DNA of 64,000 bases from Spisula solida (GCA_947247005.1 OX365945.1:37254551-37318550); one strand, 5' to 3'; shown: positions 1 through 11,556, numbered from the stretch's first letter. The notes: generated by a model from the letters alone, not told the origin. Made by a program: numbers and translations.

Positions 1-185
1 CATACAATAAACAACCATCCATTGATAACATACAATAAACAAACATCCATTGATAGCGCATACAATGAACAACCATCCATTGCTAACATACAATTAAGAA
101 ACATACATTGATAACATACAATAAACAACCATCCATTGATAGCGCATACAATAAACAACCATCCATTGATAACGCATACAATAAA
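1..185. repeat. 28-30 bp minisatellite, left block
   Basis: Tandem units built on caatgaacaaccatccattg / acaataaacaaacatccatt, alternating about 28 and 30 bp because the spacer is either agcata or agcgcata. The block begins before the window and stops at 185. It lies in an intron of the carboxypeptidase-like gene. It resumes at 520 after an unrelated 334-bp stretch. Confidence 0.85.
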
Positions 186-519
186 TAGAGGATATTACAT
201 GAGTGTCTTTTCATATTGAATTTATTAAACGAGTTGAATAAAATAATAAATTGCGAGGCTCTGCCGAGCATTTATCGATTTTACTCAACGAGTTTAATAA
301 ATCCAATGTGGAAAGTCACAAATGTAATGTTCTTTTTATCATATGTTAGCCATTTCTAGCCGAAACATAAAAATAGCTACTTATTTTCACTATAATAAAC
401 GCGCAAACTTTGACGACGTCGCCTATACTTTGAGTGACGTCACGTCAAAGCTTTATTACACTAGTGTATTATCAAAAATAAATAATGGCTTTATTACGCT
501 GCCGCGACGTCAAACATAT
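186..519. mobile_element. Stem-loop-bearing insert between the two minisatellite blocks
   Basis: A 334-bp non-repetitive stretch interrupts the minisatellite. At 222-300 it holds an imperfect inverted repeat: ttattaaacgagttgaata on the left pairs with actcaacgagtttaataa on the right around a GC-rich loop (cgaggctctgccgagc). A full TGACGTCA palindrome lies at 435-442, with more gacgtc/gacgtca near 415 and 505. It looks like a small non-autonomous element, but I see no clear target duplication. No coding potential. Confidence 0.4.
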
Positions 520-913
520 GATAAACAAACATCCATTGATAGCATACAATAAACAAACATCCATTGATAGCCGAACAATAAACAACCATCCATTGATAGC
601 GCATACAATAAACAAACATCCATTGATAGCATACAATAAACAAACATCCATTGATAGCGCATACAATAAACAACCATCCATTGATAGCATACAATAAACA
701 AACATCCATTGATAGCATACAATAAACAACCATCCATTGATAAATATAATTAAGAAACATACATTGATAACTTACAATAAACAACCATCCATTGACAGCA
801 TACAATAAACAAACATCCATTGATACCATACAATAAACAAACATCCATTGATAGCGCATACAATAAACAAACATCCATTGATAACATACAATAAACAACC
901 ATCCATTGATAAC
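520..913. repeat. 28-30 bp minisatellite, right block
   Basis: The same units as 1-185, about 13-14 copies, with point variants (agccga, taccat, taaata). The block ends only about 22 bases before the exon at 936, so the array reaches the polypyrimidine tract of that exon's acceptor. Open reading frames through it are periodic artefacts. Confidence 0.85.
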
Positions 914-935
914 TAAGATTGTTTTCCAATTTCAG

Positions 936-1031
936 ATTCCATTTTCGTATGCCATAGAACTGTGGGGTGCACGGAATCACAAGGGACCGAGTTGCTTTGA
1001 TCTGTTTAATCCTCCAAATAATCACTTGAAG
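936..1031 (+). CDS. Internal exon, M14 zinc-carboxypeptidase-like protein (C-terminal part of catalytic domain)
   Basis: A 96-base exon, phase 0 at both ends, lies between a pyrimidine-rich acceptor (ttttccaatttcag) and an AAG|gtcagg donor. It encodes 32 residues starting IPFSYAIELWGARNHKGP and ending near CFDLFNPPNNHLK. The pattern F-x-Y-A-x-E-L/I-x-G followed by CFxxFNP is what I recall at the end of the catalytic domain in a plant and invertebrate branch of M14 metallocarboxypeptidases. There the Glu (residue 8 of this exon) would be the general base equivalent to Glu270 of carboxypeptidase A. The zinc-binding HxxE...H part must lie in exons left of the window. The phase joins cleanly to the next exon at 3850. 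The exon follows directly on a minisatellite. The splice sites and frame are seen; the family call rests on remembered motifs, so moderate confidence. Confidence 0.6.
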
Positions 1032-1102
1032 GTCAGGGCCTTATACTGTATACATGTATATCTGTAAACCATCTTGTGGTTCTGGTAACACTTCCTACCT
1101 TC

Positions 1103-3756
1103 TTTTTATACCCCTGCAAACAAAGTTTGAAGGGGGTATACTGGAGTCACCATGTATGTCTGTCGGTCGGGTAGGCGGGCAGGTGGTCGGCCAGTCAATC
1201 CGAAGGTCTGTTAGCAAAATTGTGTCCGCTCTGTCACTTTGTCGTTTCTTGCTGGATTTTAAAATGGCTTGGTACAAATGTTCTCTACATCAAGACGGTG
1301 TGTCATGCGCAAAACCCAGGTCCCTTAGCTCAAAGGTCAAGGTCATACTTAGACGTCAAAGGTCATAATAGTCATGCAAGTCATGTCTGCTCTGTAACTT
1401 TGTTGTTTCTTGCTGGATTTTAAAATGGCTTGGTACAAAATTATCATCACATCAAGAAGGTGCACAAGATCCGGGTCCCTAGCTCAAATGTCACAGGTCA
1501 TACTTGGAGGTCGAAGGTTAAAAGGCACAAAATCATGTCCGCTCTATAACTTTGTCATTTCTTATTTGATAGTTATGATACTTAGTATAAATATTCACAA
1601 CATCAAGGCGATGTGTCATGCACAAGACCCTGGTCCCTAGTGTCAAGGTCACACTTCGAGATCAAAGGTTAAAAGGATAAAATAGGCATGTGATTTGTGT
1701 CCGCTCTGTTCTTTTGTCATTTCGTATTGGATATTTATAAGACTTGGTACAAATGTTCACCACTTCAAGCGATGTGTCAGGCAAAAGACTCAGGTCCCTA
1801 GCTCAAAGGTCAAGGTCACAAATAGAGGTCAAAGGGGTTTTATAGTCATGCTAGTTGTGTCCGCTCTGTAACTTTGTGGTTTCTTACTGGATTTTAAAAA
1901 GTGCTTGGTAAAAATGTTTACCACACCAAATTTTTCTATAATTTTTTCCAATTTTTTTTGTTTTTCGAAGAGTTTTTGTTTTTTAGCTCACCTGCCACAA
2001 AGTGGCAAGGTGAGCTTTTGTGATTGTTTTTGTCCGTCGTCCGTAGGCCGTCCTCGGTCTGTCTGTTAAACTTTTAACGGTTAACACTCCAGCACTGTAT
2101 AATTTTGCTTTGATCTTCATCAAACTTGGTCAGTAGTTGTACCTCAATAAAATCTAGGTCAAGTTCGAAGTTGGGTCATGTGGGGTCAAAAACTAGGTCA
2201 ATAGGTCAAATAATAGGAAAACCTTGTTAACACTCTGGCGGCCACATTTTTGCTTTAATCTTCATGAAGTTGGTTCAAAATGTTTATCTTGATGACCTTA
2301 AAGTCAAGTTTGAAGTTGGGTCATGTGGGGTCAAAAACTAGGGGCAAAAGGTCAAATAATAGGAAAACCTTGTTAACACTCTGGCTGCCACATTTTTGCT
2401 TTAATCTTCATGAAGTTTGGTCAAAATGTTTATCTTGATGACATTAATGTCAAGTTCGAAGTTGGGTCATGTGGGGTCAAAAACTAGGTCAAAAGGTCAA
2501 ATAATAGGAAAACCTTGTTAACACTCTGGGGGCCACATGTTTGCTTTAATCTTCATGAAAGTTGTTCAAAATGTTTATCTTGATGACCTTAAGGTCAAGT
2601 TTAAAGTTGGGTCATATGGGGTCAAAAACTAGGTCAAAAAATTAAATAATAGGAAAACCTTGTTAACACTCTGGAGGCCACATTTTTGCTTTAATCTTCA
2701 TGAAGTTTGGTCAAAATGTATATCTTGGTGACCTAAAGGTCAAGTTTAAAGTTGGGTCATGTGGAGTCAAAAACTAGGTCGTAAGGTCAAATAATAAGAA
2801 AACCTTGTTAACACTTTTGAGGCCACATTTTTGCTTTGATCTTCACCAAACTTGGTCAGTAGTTGTATCTTAATGAAATCTAGGCCAAGTTTGAAGTTGG
2901 GTCATGTGGGGTCAAAAACTAGGTCAAAATGTCAAATAATAGAAAAACCTTATTAACACACTTGAGGCCATATTTTTGCTTTAATCTTCATCCTCTTTGG
3001 TCAAAATGTTTATCTTGATGACCTTATGGTCACGTTTGAAGTCGGGTCATGTGGCTAAAAAACTAGGTCAATATGTCAAATAATAGCAAAACCTTTTTAA
3101 CACTCTGGAGGCCTCAGTTTTGCTTTAACCTTCATCAAGTTTAGTCAAAATGTTTATCTTGATGACCTTAAGGTCGAGTCAAAGTTTGGCCATGTTTAGC
3201 AGGTGAGCGCCCCAGGATCTATGATCCTCTTGTTAAAATTTGCTTTTGATTTTTTTTTCAAAAATTTATTTTCGAATTGTTATAAAAACAATTTTGATTT
3301 TTTCATTTTTTTTCAGTTGATTTTTTTTCTTCGATTTTTTTCATTTTCAATTTTTTTGTTGGTAGTTTTTGTTTCATTTTTTTTGCGGAAGACCTAGGTT
3401 CCTACCATAAAGGTCAAGGTCACTTAGAGGTCAAAGGTTATATAGTTATGTTTTATACTGTAGTTTGTTAAATCAATAGAATAATTATTTAAAAAACAAC
3501 AATTTCCTACCTTCCTACCATTGACAATATTATTTTTTTGCCTAATATAAAACAATGGAAATTCGAATCTCGAATTGCTACTTACAAGTTTTGTCTGCGC
3601 TATTCCTCTGTAACCATTGGTTGGATTTTAATGAAAATTTGCATTACTTATCATTACAAAGTCTAGTTGTGCATATTGTCCGAGCACATTGGAGTGACTG
3701 TGTCAAGCAGTACATGTATCTGGAGGTATTCATGGCATTCAGTGATATTTCTTGTT
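1103..3756 (-). mobile_element. B-family repeat (TATACCCC hairpin, tcaaggtca units), with nested C-family element
   Basis: Read on the minus strand the element starts at 3756 with aacaagaaatatcactg and gtatctgcttgacacag-like sequence. It passes through agcaattc/AGGTCA-rich units and a T/A-rich tract, then units of about 150 bp (gtgtccgctctgtaacttt, caaaggtcaaggtca). It ends in a GTCGG-rich stretch and the hairpin tataccccctt...gcaggggtata followed by A's at 1103. The T-rich tract (about 1925-1980 and 3235-3395) is split by another element at 1981-3234. Non-coding. Confidence 0.6.
1981..3234 (-). mobile_element. C-family repeat (agcaggtgagcgcc / CTCACCTGCCAC hairpin)
   Basis: On the minus strand the element begins aacaagaggatcatagatcc (3234) and ends in the hairpin agctcacctt-gccactttgtggc-aggtgagct and A's (1981). 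In between are about seven units of 125-165 bp containing gttaacactctgg, tttgctttaatcttcatgaa and gggtcatgtggggtcaaaaa. It is inserted in the T-rich tract of the B element. A second, plus-oriented C copy is at 30449. Non-coding. Confidence 0.65.
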
Positions 3757-3849
3757 AAATTATCATGTTATTATAATATTAGCACCATTTGATTGTGGGA
3801 TAATTATTACGGAAAATGTATGTACATGTGAATGATTCTTTCTTTTCAG

Positions 3850-4029
3850 ACTGTGGTATCTGATATTTATCCATTGTATGTAATATTTTTCAAATATATA
3901 TTGGACTGGAAAAATGAATCCATGAAGTCCATAAATGAGAAAATTCAAAGCAGAGAAGACAATGATTCTGTGATGCCATATGAACCTGTGTCCAATAAAA
4001 TATTTGGAAGTGAGGATCAAACTCCTCAG
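3850..4029 (+). CDS. Internal exon, M14 carboxypeptidase-like protein (end of domain plus linker)
   Basis: A 180-base phase-0 exon is bounded by acceptor tctttcttttcag and donor CAG|gtaaatg. Its 60 residues begin TVVSDIYPLYVIFFKYILDW, which fits the last amphipathic helix of an M14 domain following the FNP motif of the previous exon. A charged, probably unstructured linker follows (KNESMKSINEKIQSREDNDS) and runs to SEDQTPQ. The linker leads into the membrane segment of the last exon, so it should be the juxtamembrane stalk. An in-frame ATG at 3832 lies in the intron just before the acceptor and is not a start. Flanking DNA is repeat: the B-family element ends at 3756 and the next fragment starts near 4165. 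Confidence 0.6.
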
Positions 4030-4164
4030 GTAAATGTGTTACTGTAAATCACTATGTATTTGCGTTAGCTTTATTTTGTGATTTTCTGTTTTGAACTTAT
4101 ATCCCAAATTGATGAATTCGCGATTGAAGATCCCAAATATTAAATTCGTGAGAATATTCACAAA

Positions 4165-4558
4165 AAACAGGTTGGTGTGTTGGTTGGTCTGTCGGTCTGT
4201 TAGCAAAATCGTGTCTGCATTGTAACTTTGATGTGTCATGCGCAAGACCCAGGTCCCTAGCTCAAAGGTCAAGGTCACACATAGAGGTCAAAGGTTATAC
4301 AGTCATGCATGTCATATCTACTCTTTAACTTTGTCGTTTCTTACTAGATTTTTAACATTGCTTGGTAAAAACGTTAACCACATCATGATGGTGTGTCATG
4401 AGAAAGACCCAGGTCCCTAGCTCAAAGATCAAAGTCACACATAGAGGTCAAAGGGGTTATATAGTCATGCAAGTCGTGTCCGCTCTGTAACTTTGTCGTT
4501 TCTTACTGGATTTTAAAAGTGCTTGGTGCAAATGTTTATCACATCAAACAAGTTGTTC
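4165..4558 (-). mobile_element. B-family repeat fragment
   Basis: Two to three B units (gtcatgcgcaagacccaggt, ctcaaaggtcaaggtcacac, gtgtccgctctgtaactttg) preceded by a GTTGGTCGG-type microsatellite. The terminal hairpin is missing. Lies 135 bases after the exon ending at 4029. Confidence 0.6.
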
Positions 4559-5177
4559 TAATTACACCCCCGCAAACAAAGTTTGAAGGAGGTATACTGG
4601 AGTCACCGTGTCTGTCGGTCGGTTGGTCGGGCGGGCGGTCGGTCTGTCTGTTAGCAAAATCGTGTCCGCTCTGTAACTTTGTCGTTTCTTACTGGAATTT
4701 AAAATTGCTTGGTACAAATGTTCACCACATCAAGACAGTGTGTCATGCGCAAGACCCAGGTCCCTAGTTCAAAGGTCAAGGTCACACTTAGAGGTCAAAG
4801 GTTATATAGGCATCCAAGTCGTGTCCGCTCTGTAACTTTGTCGTTTTTTACTGGATTTTAAAATTGTTTTGTAAAAATGTTTACCACATAAAGACGGTGT
4901 GTCATGCGCAAAACCCAGGTGCCTAGTTCAAAGGTCAAGGTCACACTTAGAGGTCAAAGGTTATATAGGCATCCAAGTCGTGTCCGCTCTGTAACTTGTT
5001 GTTTTTTACTGGATTTTAAAATTGTTTTGTAAAAATGTTCACCACACAAAGACGGTGTGTCATGCGCAAGACCCAGGTCCCTACCTCAAAGGTCAAGGTC
5101 ATACTTAGAGGTCAAATATTAAAAGGCTCAAATAAGCATGTGAATCGTGTCTGCTTTGTAACTATGTCATTTTATTG

Positions 5178-7340
5178 TGTCGCCTGAAAAGGCGACATAT
5201 AGGTGTTACTTTGGCGGCTGCGGCTGCGGCGTCACAAATTGCTTGTCCGGAGCATAACTTTGTGACCTTAAGTTCAAATGACTCAAGATTTGGTATGCAT
5301 GTTTCTTACAATAAGCCGAAGTGCAGTGCGCAAAAACCATAACTCTACCTGTCATAGTTTTTTAATTATATCCCTTTGATTGATTTTATTAGAGCATTTC
5401 TTGTCCGGAGCATAACTTTGTCACCTTAAGTTCAAATGACTCAAAATTTGGTATGCATGTTTCTTACAATAAGCCGAAGTGCAGTGCGCAAGAACCATAA
5501 CTCTACCTGTCATAGTTTTTGAATTATTTCCCTTTGATTGATTTTATTAGAGCATTTCTTGTCCGGAGCATAACTTTGTCACCCTAAGTTCAAATGACTC
5601 AAGATTTGGTATGCATGTTTCTTACTATAAGCCGAAGTGCAGTGCGCAAGAACCATAACTCTACCTGTCATAGTTTTTTAATTATTTCCCTTTGATTGAT
5701 TTTATTAGAGCATTTCTTGTCCGGAGCATAACTTTGTCACCTTTAGTTCAAATGACTCAAGATTTGGTATGCATGTTTCTTACAATAAGCCGAAGTGCAG
5801 TGCACAAGAACCATAACTCTACCTGTCATAGTTTTTTAATTGTTTCCCTTTGATTGATTTTATTAGAGCATTTCTTGACCGGAGCATAACTTTGTCACCT
5901 TAAGTTCAAATAACTCAAGATTTGGTATGCATGTTTCTTGCAATAAGCCGAAGTGCAGTGCACAAGAACCATAACTCTGCCTTGCACCGTTTTTGAATTA
6001 TTTCCCTTAGATTGATTTAATTTGAGCATTTCTTATCCGGCGGATAACTTTGAAATGTGTATCAGGGTTCACAGCAGTTTTGTAAAGGTCAAATATCAAA
6101 ATATTCTAGTATTTTAACCAGGGTGTGAATTGTACTGGTTAAGTGGAAATCAAAGCGCTGTAGGGAGAGTAGACATTTTCCTGAGGGTCGTGGGTTCAAA
6201 CCCCACTGGAACCATAATTTTTATTTTTTTATTTTTATTTTTTTAAGTGTTTAGGTATTGTTTTGTCTTTATAGCATGTATTTGTACATTTTCCTGATGG
6301 TCGTGGGTTCAACCCCCACTGGAACCATAATTTTTTTTTTATTTTTTTTAAATGTTTAGGTATTGTTAAGTCTTTATAACATGTATTTGTACATTTTCCT
6401 GATGGTCGTGGGTTCAACCCCCACTGGAACCATAATTTTTATTTTTATTTTTGTCTTTATAGCATGTATTTGTACAGTTATATGGAGGAAAAATATTCCA
6501 AAATATTTTGTTTAAAATAAAGGTCAAATCATAGAAAAACCTTGTGTAGTCAGCACCAGAGGTTACAATTTCAACTTAATCTTTATGAAACTTTGTCACA
6601 ATGCTCCTGTCAACAAAATCTAGGCCAATTTTGGGTCATCTGGCGTCAAAAACAAGGTCACAATGTCAATTGACATTTTCCTGAGGGTCGTGGGTTCAAA
6701 CCCCACTGGAACCATAATTATTTTTTTAAGTGTTTAGGTATTGTTCTGTCTTTATAGCATGTATTTGTACAGTTATATGGAGGAAATATTTTGTTTAAAT
6801 TATAGGTCAGATCATAGAAAAACCCTGTGTAGTCACCAGAGGTTACAATTTCGACTTAATCTTTATGAAATTTGGTCCTAATAATCATCTCAACACAATC
6901 TAGGTTAAGTTTGATATTAATTAAGTCATCTGGGGTCAAACGCTAGGTCACATGGTCAAATCATACACAAACTTGCAATAGAGGCTGAATTTCCTTAAAT
7001 TTTATTCAGAAAATGTGTAGGATCACCATAGGGGTGTGCATGCACTAGTACGACAGGTGAGCGACCTAGGGCCCTTTGGGCCCTCTTGTTTATTTTTGTC
7101 CCTTTGATTGATTTTATAAGCATTTCTTGTCCGTGGCATAACTTTGTCACCATAAGTATTAATGACTCCAAGATAGGTATGCATGTTTCTTGCTGTGACA
7201 TTTTTTTGTCCAGAGCATCACTTTGTCGTTTTTAGTTAAGATGACTAGAGAACTCTTTGTGAGTCGATATGTAGCCCGATAGTGGATAGTTTTCCATGAC
7301 AAATGTGCATGTCGTCAGGCGACTCATGCGACTTGCGGAG
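5178..7340. mobile_element. 158-bp-unit element (TGTCGCC hairpin), interrupted
   Basis: Starts with the perfect hairpin tgtcgcctgaaaaggcgaca, a GGCTGC-rich stretch, then units starting ttgtccggagcataactttg at 5243, 5401, 5559, 5717, 5875 and 6033, spaced exactly 158 bp. It ends near a second stem gtcgtcaggcgactc...gcgac at 7310-7331. A foreign GGGCCC-type element interrupts the sixth unit (6053-7090), after which the unit resumes (ccctttgattgattttat). The 158-bp period is close to the 160-bp class of bivalve satellites. Confidence 0.7.
6053..7090 (-). mobile_element. A-family repeat with tRNA-like head and B-box cassettes
   Basis: On the minus strand it starts aacaagagggcccaaagggc (7090) with the ctcacctgtcgtac stem. 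The other end, 6053-6215, reads in the plus direction like a tRNA gene: A box TGGTTAAGTGG at 6136-6146 and B box GGTTCAAACCC at 6193-6203. The B-box/T-arm unit (gtgggttcaa...cactggaacca plus T-rich linker) recurs near 6300, 6400 and 6680. It is inserted in the 158-bp-unit element. Closely related copies are at 19662 and 51062 in opposite orientation. Confidence 0.65.
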
Positions 7341-8163
7341 CTTTTATATTGGATATTTATATTACTTGGTACAAATGTTAACTACATCAAGACGGTGTGT
7401 CATGCGCAAGACCCAGGGCCCTAGCTCAAAGGTCAAGGTCACACGTGGAGGTCAAAGGTTAAAAGGCACAAAATCGTGTCCGCTCTGTAACTTTGTCATT
7501 TTTTATTGGATATTTATAATACTTGGTACAAATGTTCACCACATCAAGCAGGTGTGTCATGCCCATAAGGTCAAAGGTCAAGGTCACACTTGGAGGTCAA
7601 AGGTTAAAAGGCACAAACAGGCATGTGATTCGTGTCCGCTCTATAACTTTGCCATTTCTAATTGGACATTTATGATACTTAGTACAAATGTTTACCACAT
7701 CAAGACGATGTGTCATGTGCAAGACCAAGGTCAAGGTCACACTGAGATCAAAGGTTATATAGTCATGCAAGTCGTGTCCGCTCTGTAACTTTGTCGTTTC
7801 TTACTTGATTTTAGAAGTGCTTGGTAAAAATGTTTAAGTTTTTGTATATTTTTTTGTCCTATTTTTTTTTGGAATTTTTTTTTTTCAAATTCTTTTTTGA
7901 TTATTTTTGGAATATTTTTTTTTATTTTCGAAAAAAAAATCCATTTTTTTTGGCCGAAGACCTAGGTCCCTAGCTCAAAGGTCAAGGTCATTTAGAGGTC
8001 AAAGGTTATATAGTTATGCATGTTGTGTTTCTTACTGGATTTTAAAAGATAAAAGTAACTATAAATTTAAATAACATTCCTGTGTCAAGCAGTGCTGTGG
8101 GGGTATGATTCATCACTCAAGTGATAGTTCTAGTTTTTTTTCTTACATGAATTTTAATTGTAA

Positions 8164-8961
8164 TTTTTAGCTCACCTGAGCAGGAAGTGCTCAAGGTGAG
8201 CTATTGTGATTGCCCTATGTCCGACGTCTTGCGACGTGCGTCGCCCGTTGTCAACAATTGGACTGTTAACACTCTAGAAGTCACATGATTTACATAATCT
8301 TTATCAAATTTTGTCACATTGTTTGTCTCTATACAATCTAGGTCAAGTTTGCAACTGGGTCATCTGGGGTCAAAACTAGGTCACTAGGTCACGTCAAAGA
8401 AAAACCTTGTTAACACTCTAGAGGTCACATTTTTCACCTAATCTTTATGAAACATGATCACAATGTTTGGCTCTATAAAACCTAGGTCAAGCTCAAACTG
8501 GGTCATCTGGGGTCAAAAAATGGGTCACTAGGTCACATCCAAGGAAAACCTTGTTAACGCTCTAGAGGTCACGTTTTTGAAATAATCTTAATGAAACTTG
8601 GTCACAATGTATGTCTCTACTAAATTTAGGTCAAGTTCCCAACTTGGTCATCTGGGGTCAAAAACTAGGTCACCATGTCACATTGAAGAAAAACCTAGTT
8701 AACACTTGAGAGGTCGCAATATTTACCTAATGTTTATGAAACTTGGTCACAATGTTTGTCTTTATGAAATCTAGATGAAGTTTGTAAAAGAAAAACCTTT
8801 TAAACACTCTAGAGGTCGCATTTTTTACCTCATATTTATAAAACCTGGCCACAAAGTGTGTCTTTGTAAAATCTACATCAAATATTAAGGTCATATCATA
8901 ACAAATACTGATTCTGCCTAGTCATCAGGTGAGCGCTTTAGGGCCACATGGCCCTCTTGTT
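8164..8961 (-). mobile_element. A-family repeat
   Basis: Terminal hairpin agctcacctgagcaggaagtgctcaaggtgagct at its left edge, units with aacactctagaggtcaca and tggggtcaaaaactaggtca, and the caggtgagcgctttagggcc / ggccctcttgtt end at the right. It sits in a T-rich tract like the C element at 1981. Non-coding. Confidence 0.65.
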
Positions 8962-9087
8962 TTTCAATAAAAAAAATTTAATGGTTTTTTTTAAATTTTT
9001 TTTTCGATTTTTACATTTATTTTTTTTCAGTTGATTTTGTTGGGTTTTTTTAAAAAAAAATTTATCTTTTTTTAAACATGTGTATTT

Positions 9088-10021
9088 CTTTAGCTATTTT
9101 GATCGCCCTATGTCCGCCGTCAACTGTTGGACTGTTAACACTCTTGAGGTCACAGTTTTCACTTAATCTTTATGAAACTTGGTCACAATGTTTGAAATCT
9201 AGGTCATGTTTGTAACTTGGTCATCTAGGGTCAAAAACTAGGTCACTAGGTCAAATCAAAGAAAAACCTTGTTAACACTCTAGAAGTCACATTTGTGACA
9301 TAATCGTTATGAAACTTGGTCACAATATCAACCTCTATCAAATCTAGGTCAACTTTGCAACTGGGTGGCCTGAGGTCAAAAACTAGGTAACAAGGTCACA
9401 TTGAAGAAAAACCTTGTTAACACTCTAGAGGTCACCTTTTTTACCTTATCTTTATGAAACTTTGTCACAATGTTTGTCTCTATAAAATCTAGGTCAAGTT
9501 TGTAACTGGGTCATCTGGGGTCAATAACTAGGTCACTAGGTCAAATCAAAGAAAAACCTTTTTAACACTCTAGAGGTCACATTTTTGACATTATCTTAAT
9601 TAAACTTAATCACCATGTGAAACTCGCAACTGGGTCACTTGGGGTCAAAAACTAAGTCACAACATCACTTTGAAGAAAAACCCTGTTTAGTCATCAGGTG
9701 AGCGCTTTAGGGCCAAATGGCCCTCTTGTTGACATAATATAAATTAAACTTGGTCACAATGTGAACCTTTATAAAATCTAGGTCAAGTTCATAACTGGGT
9801 CATCTGAGGTCAAAAACTAGGTTACCAGATTACATCAAAGAAAAATATTATTTATACTCTAAGAGGTCACATTTTTTACCCCATCTTTATAAAACCTGGC
9901 CATAATAGAGTGTGTATTCGTAAAAACTACATCAAATGTTAAGGTCTTTTCATAACAAATACTGATTCTGCCTGAACTGCTAGTCATCAGGTGAGCACTT
10001 TAGGGCCAAATGGCCCTCTTC
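9088..10021 (-). mobile_element. A-family repeats, one near-complete (9088-9730) and one partial (9731-10021)
   Basis: The left copy starts tttagctattttgatcgccc: compared with 8164 the hairpin between the two agct sequences is missing. It ends ggccctcttgtt at 9730. The second copy follows without a gap, lacks its hairpin end, and finishes gtgagcactttagggccaa / ggccctcttc at 10021. Minus-oriented head-to-tail pair. Non-coding. Confidence 0.6.
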
Positions 10022-11519
10022 TTCGTATTTTTTTCCGATTTTTTTGCGGAAAACCAAGGTTCTTTGCTCAAAAGTCAAGGTCACTTAGAGGTCAAGTGTT
10101 ATATTGTTATACATGTCGTGTTTCTTACTGGATTTTAAAAGATAAAGTAACTGTAAATTCTAATAATATTCCTGTGTCAAGCAATGAAGAGTTATGGTTC
10201 TTGTGCACTGCACTTCCCCTCAATGAGATCTATTTACCTGTGTTTCAAATTGATAACTCAAATATTGTATGAGTGATGCCCAAACAAGAATTCAGTATGA
10301 ATAACAAAGGGCAATAACTCCAAAATAGGTTATGTAGAGTTGTGGTTCTTAAGCACTGCTCTTCTACTCATTGAGATCTATCCACCATCGAAGTTTCATG
10401 ATGATACCACACATACTTTTTGAGTTAAGCTCCGGACAAAAAGCTCAGTATGAAAAAAACCCAAAGGGCAATAACATCACTATGGCTTATGATTGCAGCT
10501 GTCAGCCATACTTTGCAAGACTCATCAGTACTAAAGCTAGACTAGGCATATATGCCTATCATTATGATTTAGACGACCGATATAAAGTCACTGTGTCAAG
10601 CAGTATCTGGGAGTATTCATCACATTCAGTGATATTTCTTGTTGTTCCTACAGCTGGAATAATTAAACTACATGAGCACACACTTTGACATAAAATTGTA
10701 TGTCTCCAACAAAGGACTAAAACCCTTGCAAAAATCATTTGCGCTAAAATTCCAGACAATATGCACTTATCATGTAAAGTTTCATTTAAATCTGACCATT
10801 GGTTAAGGAGAAGAAGAGTGGAAAACTTAGTGACATCCAGACAGACATAGAGCACAGAATCAATATATTTCCCCCACTATAGGGGCAGCCGTAATTTTTC
10901 TATGCATGAAGTACATCCCAGACAAAGTAAATGTATAGTATGCATGTTTTGCCATCTAAGTATACCTACAGGCCTTGGTATGGGACACACCATCTCATCA
11001 TAGCGATCACTTGACATTTTTATCAAGCTAGAAAGGGCCGTAACTCATTTAAAATTGATCTGACCAACGTCCGCTGATGATATGCACAGCTAGACATGGT
11101 AGTGGTTAGTTATGCAAAGTTTCAATGAAATACGACCGATTGTTACAGAGAAATAGCCTGGATAAAATTTATAAGTATATAGAAAAAAGGGCTGTTGCTC
11201 CCTTAAAAGTGATCCGACCATCGTGTGCCAACAATGGCACTACTAGACTTGGTACTAATAAGTCATACCAAGTTTCATTGAAATCCGAACAATGGTTACA
11301 GAGACATAGCCTAGACAAAAATTATAAGTGTAAAAAATCAAAGGGCAATTACTTAATGAAAAATGCTGATGTGAGCTGACCATATGCACAACTAGTTTTG
11401 GTACTGAAGAGTCATGCCAAGTTTGTTGAAATCCGACCAATGGTTACAGAGAAATAGCCCCGACAAAATTAAACGGACCAACAGACCAGCGAACCAACCG
11501 ACTAACCTCAAGCATGACT
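10022..11519. repeat. B-family tail and E-family repeat remnants
   Basis: 10022-10180 repeats the T-rich tract and aggtcaaggtcacttagaggt tail of B. 10190-10643 is a diverged unit family (gttatggttcttgtgcactg) ending in a B-type head (tcattcagtgatatttcttgtt). 11020-11510 holds about 160-bp units with gatccgaccatcgtgtgcc and atggttacagagaaatagcc, then a gaccaacagaccagcgaacc microsatellite. The last lies directly before the terminal exon. No coding signal other than that exon. Confidence 0.5.
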
Positions 11520-11556
11520 CTAATATATATGATTATGGTTTTCATTTTTATTTCAG

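Larger units (their letters stand above)
4559..8135 (-). mobile_element. B-family repeat, long copy hosting two nested elements
   Basis: The 3' hairpin (acacccccgcaaac...ggaggtat) is at 4559 and the 5' head (aactagaactatcacttgag on the minus strand) at 8135. B units occupy 4600-5177 and 7341-7835, and a T-rich tract 7836-7955. The break at ttttattg (5177) resumes in the same unit at 7341 (tattggatatttat), showing that 5178-7340 is an insertion. Non-coding. Confidence 0.6.

Noticed and set aside
472..1025. Overlapping minus-strand frames with repeated YQWMFVYC peptides
   Set aside because: Translation of the 28-30 bp minisatellite; the only supported coding part is the plus exon at 936-1031.
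6136..6215. A functional tRNA with acceptor end tggaacca
   Set aside because: A and B boxes are present but 57 bases apart with no cloverleaf; the T-arm part is a repeated cassette.
7303..7788. 161-codon plus-strand frame
   Set aside because: Lies entirely in B-family tandem units; similar frames appear in other B copies with shifts, so it is a product of the repeat period.
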